This document shows positions 50,683 to 58,792 of a DNA stretch of 64,000 bases, piece by piece; position 1 is the stretch's first letter; each line of letters starts with the position of its first letter. This stretch comes from Cupriavidus plantarum (GTDB taxonomy: Bacteria; Pseudomonadota; Gammaproteobacteria; Burkholderiales; Burkholderiaceae): assembly GCF_905397285.1 (NCBI RefSeq), contig NZ_CAJPUX010000001.1, positions 1,488,001 to 1,552,000 of the forward strand, read 5' to 3'. Made by a program: the position numbers and the translations under genes. The notes beneath the pieces are model-generated. The model saw only the letters and a program-made list of their open reading frames with translations, had not been told where the DNA came from and ran no database searches.

Positions 50683-52905
50683 CTACATGCGATACGTGAA
50701 GGACAGCATGGCGGTGCGGCCCGTGCCCGGCACCGACCGGCCGCCGTCCGACTGGATCAGCGCATCGTAATACTTCTTGTCGAAGATGTTGAAGAGATTC
50801 AGCCGGACATCGTACTTCGGCTGGTGGAACGCAATCATGCCATCCCAGCGCACGAAGCCGCCCACCTGCACGGTGTTGGTGTTGTTCGCGTAGCGCTGCG
50901 ACATGTAGAACGCCCCGCCGCCGACTTCCCAGTTCGGCAGCACGGAATAGCTCGTCCATGCCGTGGCGGTGTGCTTCGGCGTATTCGTCGGCACCTTGCC
51001 CTGCGTGTTGGCCGCGATACCGTCCTTGATCTCGGCATCGAGGTACGTATAGCCCGCGAAGACCTGCCACTTCGGCGTGATGCGCCCCGTCACGCCCGCG
51101 CGGAAACCGTCGACCTGGATCTTGCCGGTCAAGGCATACGTGGTGCTGTCGATCTGGCTACGGGCGTTGTCCTTGGTAATGCGGAAGAATGCCGACGTCA
51201 GCGACAGGTTGCCGTTCATCAGGTCCCACTTGCCGCCCGCTTCGTACGCCTTGTTCTTCTCGGGGTCGAGCGACTGCTGCCCCACGGTGCCCACGAGCTG
51301 TTCCAGCGAAGGATTGAACGACGTGCCATACGACACGTAGTACGACTGCTGCTCCGTCGGTTGCCAGATGCCACCAAGCCGCACGCTGGTGAAGTGGATG
51401 TCCTGATTGGCGTTGGGCAGCGCGGTGTTGCCCGCGGTATTGCCCGAGTTGATCGAGTTGCTGATGCTGGCGATGTACTTGTCGTAACGCACGCCCGCGA
51501 CGGCTTTCCATTGCTTGCTGAACTCGATGGAGTCGTTCGCGTACACGGCTACCGTGTTCGCCGATCCACCCTGCAGGTTCCCCGTGCTCGTCGGCACGCT
51601 GCCCGGCGAATCCGAGTACGTCGGATTGATCACCGGCGTGCAGGCGACGAAGCCCGACGTGCCCGTCGCCGGATTCAGCGGCGTGGTCCCGCAACTGCCG
51701 TTGCGATAGTAGTTCTGATTGTTGTACCCGTCGTGGCCGAGTTCCAGGCCCGTCAGCAGCGTGTGCTTGACCGGGCCGGTATCGAACTTCGCGGTCAGCT
51801 CGGTCTGGTTGTAGATCGAGTAGTCGCGGATGTTGCGATCGTGGCTCTGCTGCCGCACATATAGCTGCGACAGCGGCAGATTGGTCGTGGTCAGCGCGGT
51901 GAAGGCGCCTGCCCCGTTGAGGGTGCCGACCGCGTTCGGCGCGGTTTCCCGTGCATCGGTCTCGACGTAGTTGAACGCCGTGTAGTTGCGCAGCCGCAGG
52001 TTTGGCGAGAACTTGTGATCGATGCCGCCGTTGAGCGACACGATGTTCTGTCGCGTGCGGTCGTTGTTGAAGCCGTAGTACGTGTTGCGGTCGACGTTGA
52101 CCGGATGGCCATTGATCGCGGGCAGGCCGTAGTCGGGCATGTCCTCGTTGTGCTGGAGCAGCGCGGACAGCGTGATTTCCGTGGAGGTACCGATGCCATA
52201 ACGCCACGACGGGGCGATGCCGAAGTCCTGCACGGTCATCTCGTCGCGCGTGCTCGGCTTGCCGTCCTGGGCCATCGCGGAGATGCGGAACGCCGACGTA
52301 TCGCCAGTCGGGGTGTTCACGTCAGCGGTGGCACGCACGAGGCCATTCGTGGTGACGGAGCCAGTCACTTCCGTCGCGGCCTGCAGCTTCGGTTTCTTGG
52401 TGACCTGGTTGATCACGCCGCCGGTGGAACCTCGCCCGAACAGCATCGACGACGGCCCCATCAGCACTTCCACCTGATCCAGCGCGAAGGTGTCGCGGTA
52501 ATACTGGCCGCGATCGCGGAAGCCATCGAGGTAGATGTCCGTACGCGCGGAAAAGCCGTTCAGGTTGATGTTGTTGCCGATCTGACCGCCTTCGGCACCG
52601 CCGATCGTGATGCCCGGCACGTTGCGCAGGGCATCGGCCAGCGAACTCACGCCCTGCGATTCCATCAAAGCCTTGTTGACCACCGTCACCGATTGCGGCA
52701 CGTCTCGCAGATCGGCAGGCAGCTTCGAGAGCGAAGTCGTACCGGTATTGAAGTCGTCGCGCGAAGCGGCGCCCTGCACGGTCACGGCCTTGAGCGTCGG
52801 CACGTTGGGGTCGGCGGCCGGCGGCGTCGGTGCCTGCTGGGCAAAGGCGGTGGGCGCGGCAAACAAGGCGAGCAGCGCGGTCGCAACGGGCGTGCGGCGA
52901 ATCAT
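50683..52905 (-). CDS. TonB-dependent siderophore receptor (Fiu/PiuA-like)
   Basis: A 740-residue outer-membrane receptor. The signal peptide (MIRRTPVATALLALFAAPTAFAQQ) is followed by a plug domain (DVPQSVTVVNKALMESQG, VEVLMGPSSMLFGRGSTGGVINQVTKK) and a 22-strand barrel. The partner dioxygenase and sequence type point to catecholate siderophores or their breakdown products, such as dihydroxybenzoylserine. The start at 52905 is the one giving the signal peptide. Expression is probably iron-repressed through the Fur box at 52959-52977. Confidence 0.9.
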   Translation of the reverse strand: MIRRTPVATALLALFAAPTAFAQQAPTPPAADPNVPTLKAVTVQGAASRDDFNTGTTSLSKLPADLRDVPQSVTVVNKALMESQGVSSLADALRNVPGITIGGAEGGQIGNNINLNGFSARTDIYLDGFRDRGQYYRDTFALDQVEVLMGPSSMLFGRGSTGGVINQVTKKPKLQAATEVTGSVTTNGLVRATADVNTPTGDTSAFRISAMAQDGKPSTRDEMTVQDFGIAPSWRYGIGTSTEITLSALLQHNEDMPDYGLPAINGHPVNVDRNTYYGFNNDRTRQNIVSLNGGIDHKFSPNLRLRNYTAFNYVETDARETAPNAVGTLNGAGAFTALTTTNLPLSQLYVRQQSHDRNIRDYSIYNQTELTAKFDTGPVKHTLLTGLELGHDGYNNQNYYRNGSCGTTPLNPATGTSGFVACTPVINPTYSDSPGSVPTSTGNLQGGSANTVAVYANDSIEFSKQWKAVAGVRYDKYIASISNSINSGNTAGNTALPNANQDIHFTSVRLGGIWQPTEQQSYYVSYGTSFNPSLEQLVGTVGQQSLDPEKNKAYEAGGKWDLMNGNLSLTSAFFRITKDNARSQIDSTTYALTGKIQVDGFRAGVTGRITPKWQVFAGYTYLDAEIKDGIAANTQGKVPTNTPKHTATAWTSYSVLPNWEVGGGAFYMSQRYANNTNTVQVGGFVRWDGMIAFHQPKYDVRLNLFNIFDKKYYDALIQSDGGRSVPGTGRTAMLSFTYRM

Positions 52906-52958
52906 GAGATCGTAGGCAGGTGGCGAGTAAGGGCCCAGGATGGGCGCCACGGAATATA

Positions 52959-52977
52959 AATGCGTACGATTCTTATT
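52959..52977 (-). promoter_or_regulatory. Fur box upstream of the siderophore receptor
   Basis: Read on the minus strand this is AATAAGAATCGTACGCATT, matching 15 of 19 positions of the common AATGAGAATCATTCTCATT form of the Fur site. It lies 54 bp upstream of the receptor start, where a promoter is expected. The region to 53248 has no gene and otherwise only an 11-bp direct repeat (GCCATGTACCC, 53160-53181). Confidence 0.7.
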
Positions 52978-53248
52978 TCAATTTGCGTTGCAGCCGCGAC
53001 ACAGACATGAATTCTGGGCCTTGATTGTCTCAATGACAGTACAAAGACTGCGTGGGGCAGCGCCTTGTTCGCCCGCTACGTGCAGTACAAGCCGCGTCAA
53101 ATTGTCGAGAGCGGGCGAAAGCGGTGTCGTGCGCGGTGCGGGCACCCGACACGCCGCCCGCCATGTACCCGCCATGTACCCGTCATCTACCGGGCCGAAA
53201 ACAGACATTCGAGCGAAACTTATTTTCGCCTCATCCCTATGCACGAGT

Positions 53249-53938
53249 TCAGGTTGCGCCGAGGCGGTCGCGCGTACGCCGGGCGATGTTCCGCGTCCAG
53301 GGAAAGTCGGCCCAATACCGGTCGGCAAACCGTTCGATGTCCGACTTGTGCTTGAGCGACAGACCGATCATGTCGAGCCCCTCGCGGAACATCTGACGAT
53401 GCCGTTCGGAGAGTTGGAAACCGAACTCGCCGACGGGCGTTGTCACCCGCATGGTATCGATATCGATCGAGATCTCGTTCCCGCTGTCCGTATCGACGGC
53501 GTCCATCAGCGACTCGATGACCTCGCGCGGCAGCATGACGAGCAGCAGCCGGTTGTTCATCGCGTTGGAGTAGAAAATCTCGCCATAGCTCGGCGCCAGC
53601 ACGGCGCGGATGCCAAACTGCTGCAGCCCCCAGACCGCATGCTCGCGGCTGGAGCCGCAACCGAAGTTCGCGCCGCTGACGAGGATGCGTGTCCCCGCGT
53701 ATTCCGGACGATTCAGCACGAAGTCCGGGCGGAGGTTGCCATCGGCATCGAAGCGATGATCGTAGAGGATGCCCTTGTCGAGCCCCGCCTTGTCGATGCC
53801 GCGCAGGAATTGCTTCGGGATGATCTGATCGGTATCGAGGTTCTCGAACCGGATGGCGGCGGCCTTGCCGGCGATGTGCGTGGCGTTGGCCGCGTTGCCG
53901 GCGTTGACGACTTGGGTGACGTGGTCAGACATGGGCAT
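53249..53938 (-). CDS. LeuD-type small subunit of an isopropylmalate-isomerase-family hydro-lyase
   Basis: A 229-residue swivelling-domain subunit of the aconitase superfamily. The N-terminal LDTDQIIPKQFL and the substrate-binding GANFGCGSSREHAVWGL motif match LeuD. It forms a heterodimer with the LeuC-type subunit encoded just upstream (14-bp overlap). The location at the end of a sugar-acid/organic-acid operon, rather than next to leuB, suggests a catabolic paralogue acting on a hydroxy-dicarboxylate. True leucine biosynthesis cannot be excluded from this window. Confidence 0.85.
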   Translation of the reverse strand: MPMSDHVTQVVNAGNAANATHIAGKAAAIRFENLDTDQIIPKQFLRGIDKAGLDKGILYDHRFDADGNLRPDFVLNRPEYAGTRILVSGANFGCGSSREHAVWGLQQFGIRAVLAPSYGEIFYSNAMNNRLLLVMLPREVIESLMDAVDTDSGNEISIDIDTMRVTTPVGEFGFQLSERHRQMFREGLDMIGLSLKHKSDIERFADRYWADFPWTRNIARRTRDRLGAT

Positions 53939-55343
53939 TCTCCAGCTTGCGGACGTCGGTGATGGCGCCGGTGATGGCGGCGGCGGCGGCCATCGCGGGG
54001 CTCATCAGATGGGTAATGGCGCCCCGCCCCTGCCGTCCTTCGAAATTCCGGTTCGTCGTGGACGCACACCGCACGCCATCGGCGAGCACGTCGTCATTCA
54101 TGGCCAGGCACATCGAGCAGCCGGGCTGGCGCCACTCGAATCCCGCCGCAGTGAGAATCTCCGCGATGCCTTCCCGCTCGGCCTGCGCCTTGACGGCGCC
54201 CGACCCCGGCACGACCATCGCCCGCACGCCTGGCGCCACGCGCTTGCCGCGGACGATGCCCGCCACTGCCCGCAGATCCTCGATCCGGCCGTTGGTGCAC
54301 GACCCGATGAAGACATGCTGGATCGGCGTGCCCTCGAGCGCGGTGCCCGGCTGCAGGTGCGTGTACGACAACGCGCGCTCGACGGAGCGCTGGTCGGCTT
54401 CGTCCATCTGATCCTCCGCGAAGGGAATCCGTCCGGACACCGGCACCACCTGATCCGGGCTGGTGCCCCACGTCACGTGCGGCTCCACGTCGCTGGCATC
54501 GAACACGAAGTCGAGATCGAACGCCGCGTCGGCATCGCTCTTCAGCAGCTCCCAGTACGCCAGCGCGGCGGTGCGCTGCGCGTCGTCCATGTCCGGCGCG
54601 CGGCGCAGCACGTAGTCAGTGGACACAGCGTCGGGCGCGATCAGCGCACCGCGCGCCGCCGCTTCGACGGTCATATTGCAGAGCGTGAAGCGCGCCTCGA
54701 CGCTTAACGCGCGGATCGCCGAGCCGCAGTACTCGACCACATAGCCGCGCGCGCCCTGCGCGCCGATCCGGCCGATGATCATCAGGATCAGGTCCTTGGC
54801 CGTGGTACCGGCCGGCAGCGTGCCGTCCACGCGAATGCGCATGGTCTTCGCCATCCGATAGACCAGCGTCTGCGTCGCGAGCACGTGTTCGACTTCCGAT
54901 GTGCCGATGCCGAAGCCCAGCGCACCTAGCGCGCCGTAGGTCGTCGTATGGCTGTCCCCGCAGATCACCACCATGCCCGGACGGATCATCCCGTGCTCGG
55001 GCGCCACGACGTGCTCGATGCCCTGCAGCGTGTCGTTGGTATCGAACAGCGGAATGCCGTGCCGCTCGCAGTTTGCTCGCAGGTTCGTGGCCTGCAAAGA
55101 CGACGCGGGGTCGGCGATCACGCGGATCTTCGTCGGATGCGTGGGGATGATGTGACTGACGACGGAGACATTCTGGCCGGGAACGAGCACTTCCCTGCCC
55201 TGTTCGTGCAATCCGGCGAACGCCTGCGGACTCGTGTACTCGTTCATGAGGTGCAAGTCGCAGAACAGCAGGACGTTGTCGTCATCGATCCGCGTGACGG
55301 TGTGGGAGTCGACGAGCTTGTTGTAAAGGGTGCGGGGGGACAT
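53925..55343 (-). CDS. LeuC-type large subunit of an isopropylmalate-isomerase-family hydro-lyase
   Basis: A 472-residue aconitase-superfamily subunit. The 4Fe-4S cluster cysteines are in IGSCTNGR and PGCSMCLAMN, and the N-terminal VDSHTVTRIDDDNVLLFCDLHLMNEYTSP region matches LeuC. It catalyses reversible dehydration/hydration of a 2- or 3-hydroxy acid. The gene follows a Bug carboxylate receptor by 40 bp and precedes LeuD, which fits use on an imported dicarboxylate such as a methylated malate. This is inference from context. Confidence 0.86.
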   Translation of the reverse strand: MSPRTLYNKLVDSHTVTRIDDDNVLLFCDLHLMNEYTSPQAFAGLHEQGREVLVPGQNVSVVSHIIPTHPTKIRVIADPASSLQATNLRANCERHGIPLFDTNDTLQGIEHVVAPEHGMIRPGMVVICGDSHTTTYGALGALGFGIGTSEVEHVLATQTLVYRMAKTMRIRVDGTLPAGTTAKDLILMIIGRIGAQGARGYVVEYCGSAIRALSVEARFTLCNMTVEAAARGALIAPDAVSTDYVLRRAPDMDDAQRTAALAYWELLKSDADAAFDLDFVFDASDVEPHVTWGTSPDQVVPVSGRIPFAEDQMDEADQRSVERALSYTHLQPGTALEGTPIQHVFIGSCTNGRIEDLRAVAGIVRGKRVAPGVRAMVVPGSGAVKAQAEREGIAEILTAAGFEWRQPGCSMCLAMNDDVLADGVRCASTTNRNFEGRQGRGAITHLMSPAMAAAAAITGAITDVRKLENAHV

Positions 55344-55383
55344 AAGGACTACCTGGGTTCGCAAGATGACTCGGCGGTGAAAA

Positions 55384-56346
55384 CTACTCAGCGGTGATGC
55401 CGCGCTGCCTGATGAGTTGCGCCCACATCGGCAACTCCCTCTCCAGACGCGCGCGGGCGGCTTCCGGGGTGGTGGGCATCGGGTCGAAGCCTTCCTTGAC
55501 CATGCGTTCCTTCGCATCGCCTGTGAGCGTTGCATTGAGGCTCGCGTTCAGCTTGTCGATGACGGCCTTCGGCGTGCCGGCCGGCGCGAAGACCATGAAC
55601 CATGTCTCGAAGTTGTAGCCCGGCAAGCCGGCTTCGGCGGCAGTGGGTACATTCGGCAGCAGCGGCGAGCGCTTCGAGCCCGTGACGGCCAGCGCGGTGA
55701 GCTTGCCGGCCAGCACGTGCTGTTGTGCCGCGGAGATGACGGGGAAGCTCATGTCCACCTGCCCCGCGATGGTGTCGACCAGCGCCGGGCCGCCGCCGCG
55801 GTATGGCACGTGCACGATGGAGACGTTGGCGACGGACTTGAACAGCTCCGCCGACATGTGGAACGTGCTGCCGTTACCGGCCGAGCCATAGGTCATCTTG
55901 TCGGGCCTGGCCCTGGCGAGCGCGATCAGCTCCTGCAGGTTTTTGGCCGGGACCTTGTTGTTGATGACGAGGACGTGCTGGGAACCCGCGACCATGCCGA
56001 TGGGCGCCAGATCCTTGAGCGTGTCGTATGGCATCTTCGGGAACAGCCCCGGATTGATGGCCAGCGAGACGGTCTGGAGGCCGATGGTGTAGCCATCGGC
56101 GGGCGACTTGGCCACCGCGTCCACGCCGATATTGCCGCCGGCGCCCGCGCGGTTATCGACCACGATGGTGCCGCCGAGGTTTTTCGACCATGCATCGGTG
56201 ACGAGTCGCGCCGCGATATCGGCGCTGCCGCCGGGTGCGTACGGCACGATCAGCCGGATCGGGCGCTGCGGGAACGATTGCGCCGCGGCGCTTCCGATCA
56301 TGGCGGCGCATGCGAGGCACGCGGCGGTAAGACGGGCTAGCTTCAT
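55384..56346 (-). CDS. Bug/TctC-type periplasmic solute receptor (second copy)
   Basis: A 320-residue periplasmic binding protein with signal peptide MKLARLTAACLACAAMIGSAAAQ. Bug motifs FPQRPIRLIVPYAPGGSADIAAR and GAGGNIGVDAVAKS are clear. AGAAGGAGACATGTC gives a good ribosome site. Its transporter subunits are not nearby. It lies between the LeuCD pair and the DHDPS-family gene and probably binds the acid processed by LeuCD. A 131-bp gap upstream with a palindrome may hold a separate promoter. Confidence 0.88.
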   Translation of the reverse strand: MKLARLTAACLACAAMIGSAAAQSFPQRPIRLIVPYAPGGSADIAARLVTDAWSKNLGGTIVVDNRAGAGGNIGVDAVAKSPADGYTIGLQTVSLAINPGLFPKMPYDTLKDLAPIGMVAGSQHVLVINNKVPAKNLQELIALARARPDKMTYGSAGNGSTFHMSAELFKSVANVSIVHVPYRGGGPALVDTIAGQVDMSFPVISAAQQHVLAGKLTALAVTGSKRSPLLPNVPTAAEAGLPGYNFETWFMVFAPAGTPKAVIDKLNASLNATLTGDAKERMVKEGFDPMPTTPEAARARLERELPMWAQLIRQRGITAE

Positions 56347-56444
56347 GACATGTCTCCTTCTGTGGTACGGCCTTGTTATGAAGGAGATGCTAGCACTTGA
56401 ATTCGGCGCCGCAATGCGCCCGGAATCAATTCATTCGTGCCCCG

Positions 56445-56456
56445 AATTCATGAATT
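56445..56456. promoter_or_regulatory. 12-bp palindrome between the DHDPS-family and Bug genes
   Basis: AATTCATGAATT is a perfect palindrome in a 131-bp intergenic gap within an otherwise closely spaced operon. The related half-site CAATTCATTCG lies just beside it (from 56427). It might be an operator that allows separate control of the Bug-LeuC-LeuD part. Confidence 0.4.
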
Positions 56457-56477
56457 GGCAACGGCGGCGCCCGGGCG

Positions 56478-57398
56478 CTACGCCCATCGCAAGACCAGCG
56501 GATCGAGCCGCTTTGCGATCTGGAGCAGCTCGGCGCGGGTAGCCGCCGGCATCGTCGGCATTGGATGCCGCGGCGCGTCCGAGGCAATCACGCCCCCGGC
56601 CTTCATCAAGGCCTTTGCCGTCAGAATGCCGCCCTGCCGGTTCTCGTGATTGATGAGCGGCAGCCATCGCTGATACCGCTCGAACGCCAGATCGCCGTTC
56701 CCCTCCCGATGCGCCTCGATGATCGGCCGAATCCCGTCGGGAAAGCCGCCGCCCGTCATCGCGCCCGTGGCGCCGGCCTCGAGATCCGCGAGCAGCGTGA
56801 TGGCTTCCTCGCCGTCCCATGGCCCCTCCACCGCGCCCCCGCCCAGCGCGATCAGTTCCCGAAGCTTGTTGGCGGCGCCAGGCGTTTCGATCTTGAAGTA
56901 CGACACCTGCTCGATCTCGTTCGCCATCCGGGCAAGGAACGGCGCGGACAGCACGGTGCCGCTCGCGGGAGCGTCCTGGATCATGATCGGGATATCGATC
57001 GCGTCCGACAGCTTGGCGAAGAACTCGTAGATGCGCGGCTCCGGCACGCGGAAGGTCGCGCCGTGGTACGGCGGCATGACCATCACCATCGCCGCGCCGA
57101 AGGCCTGCGCCTGCCGGCTGCGTGCGATGCAGATCTGCGTGCTGTAGTGCGTGGTGGTCACGATCACGGGCACCCGGCCATTCACGTGCTCGAGCACGGT
57201 ACGCGTGAGCACGTCGCGCTCGTCGTCCGACAGCGCGAACTGCTCGGAGAAATTCGCGAGGATGCAGAGGCCGTCGGAGCCCGCGTCGATCATGAAGTCG
57301 ACCGCGCGCTTCTGGCTGGCGAGGTCGAGTTCGCCCGATTCCGTGAAGGTCGTGGGCACGACCGGGAAAATGCCCCGGTATCGTGGGGTGTTCGTCAT
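56478..57398 (-). CDS. DHDPS-family sugar-acid dehydratase/aldolase
   Basis: A 306-residue class I aldolase-fold enzyme with Schiff-base lysine K169 (SYFKIETPG). The position of the usual catalytic Tyr is occupied by MIQDAP (residues 139-144), with Gln instead. As I recall, this is a feature of the 2-keto-3-deoxy-L-arabonate dehydratase subgroup rather than of DapA. With the IlvD-type dehydratase in the same operon, a role in converting a 2-keto-3-deoxy sugar acid is likely. The start at 57398 overlaps the MFS stop (ATGA), with an AAGGAGAG ribosome site. Confidence 0.85.
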   Translation of the reverse strand: MTNTPRYRGIFPVVPTTFTESGELDLASQKRAVDFMIDAGSDGLCILANFSEQFALSDDERDVLTRTVLEHVNGRVPVIVTTTHYSTQICIARSRQAQAFGAAMVMVMPPYHGATFRVPEPRIYEFFAKLSDAIDIPIMIQDAPASGTVLSAPFLARMANEIEQVSYFKIETPGAANKLRELIALGGGAVEGPWDGEEAITLLADLEAGATGAMTGGGFPDGIRPIIEAHREGNGDLAFERYQRWLPLINHENRQGGILTAKALMKAGGVIASDAPRHPMPTMPAATRAELLQIAKRLDPLVLRWA

Positions 57399-58747
57399 TG
57401 ACTCTCCTTGTTATCCAGCGCCGACCGCACGACGAACGTCATGACGACGGCAAACACGAGCATCGCCGCCAGAAAGTACAGGCCAGCGGCAATGCTGCCG
57501 GTCGCATCCTTGATCACACCGATGCCGAAAGGACCCAGATAGCCGCCGAGATTGGCGAGCGAATTGATCGTGGCAATCCCTACCGCCGCACTGGCGCCCG
57601 TCAGGAACTGCCCCGGCAGCGCCCACACGACGGCCTGGATCGAGTAGATCGAGAACGCTGTCAGGCAGATGAACAGGAACTGCAGCGCGGGCGTCTGCAC
57701 CCATGCGCTCGCGGCCATCGTCACTGCGGCGGCGGCGGACACCACGACGATATGCCAATACCGCTCGCCCTTGCGGTCCGAATGCCGCGGTACCAGATAC
57801 AGCCCCGCCACCGCGAACAGATACGGTACCGCGGACAGCAGGCCAGTGGTGGCGTCGCTCACGCCGAACTGCTTGATGATCGTCGGCAGCCACAGCGACA
57901 GCCCATAAATGCTCAGTGGAAACGGCAGGAACAGCAGCGACAGCAGCAGCACGCGCTTGTCCTTGAGGGCGGCGAGCGGGTTGCCATGCGCCTTGAGCGC
58001 GAACGTCTTGCGGTCCGTGGACAGTTCGCGTTCGATCCACGCGCGGTCGCCGGCTGACAGCCACTTCGCATCGGCCGGCGACTCGGGTACCAGCCGCAGC
58101 GTGGGCAGGCACAGCAGCACCGCGGGCAGGCCGCTTACGATGAACAGCGTCTGCCAGTTCGAGAGGCCGAACGCGCCGGGCATCGACAGGATCCAGCCTG
58201 CGATGGGTCCGGTGACGATCAGCGCGATGGGCTGCGCCAGCACGAGCAAGCCAATGATGCGCGCGCGATGGCGCATCGGAAACCACTTGGTCAGGAAGTA
58301 GAGGATGCCGGGATAGAGGCCCGCCTCCGCCGCGCCGAGCAGAAAGCGCAGGAGATAGAACGTGGTGGCGTTGTGGATCAGCGCCATCGCCATGGTGATG
58401 ACGCCCCACGTGAACAGGATGCGCGCGAACCAGCGCCGCGCGCCGAAGCGTTCGAGGGCGAGGTTGCTGGGGACTTCGCAGAGGAAGTAGCCAATGAAGA
58501 ACAGCCCCGCGCCGAGTCCGTATGCCGCGTCGCTGATGCCGATGGCCGCATTCATGTGCAGCTTGGCGAAGCCGACCACCGAGCGGTCGATATACGCAAC
58601 CACGTAGATCAGCGCCAGGAACGGGATCAGCTTGCGGGTCAGCATGCCGACGATGCGGGACTCCTCATCGGGCCTGTTGACGGCGCCCTCGTCCGGAAGT
58701 GGTAGCGGTACAGGACGCTCCAGGCCGGCGTTGGTTTGACTATTCAC
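57395..58747 (-). CDS. MFS permease, anion:cation symporter family
   Basis: A 450-residue, 12-helix transporter of the ACS family (hexuronate/tartrate/phthalate permeases). AYIDRSVVGFAKLHMNAAIGISDAAYGLGAGLFFIGY and the LFFIGYFLCEVPSNL segment are typical. It likely imports the sugar acid or hydroxy acid used by the dehydratases of the operon. It begins 45 bp after the IlvD-type gene and overlaps the DHDPS-family gene. Confidence 0.88.
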   Translation of the reverse strand: MNSQTNAGLERPVPLPLPDEGAVNRPDEESRIVGMLTRKLIPFLALIYVVAYIDRSVVGFAKLHMNAAIGISDAAYGLGAGLFFIGYFLCEVPSNLALERFGARRWFARILFTWGVITMAMALIHNATTFYLLRFLLGAAEAGLYPGILYFLTKWFPMRHRARIIGLLVLAQPIALIVTGPIAGWILSMPGAFGLSNWQTLFIVSGLPAVLLCLPTLRLVPESPADAKWLSAGDRAWIERELSTDRKTFALKAHGNPLAALKDKRVLLLSLLFLPFPLSIYGLSLWLPTIIKQFGVSDATTGLLSAVPYLFAVAGLYLVPRHSDRKGERYWHIVVVSAAAAVTMAASAWVQTPALQFLFICLTAFSIYSIQAVVWALPGQFLTGASAAVGIATINSLANLGGYLGPFGIGVIKDATGSIAAGLYFLAAMLVFAVVMTFVVRSALDNKESQ

Positions 58748-58792
58748 GGGTGTCTCCTCCTCGTTGTCTTTGTTATTGCAGTCGGTATTGTC

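Noticed and set aside
53249-55343. Leucine biosynthesis leuCD
   Set aside because: Not rejected as a family, but leuB or leuA are absent and the genes follow a Bug receptor in a catabolic operon, so I avoid the gene symbols.
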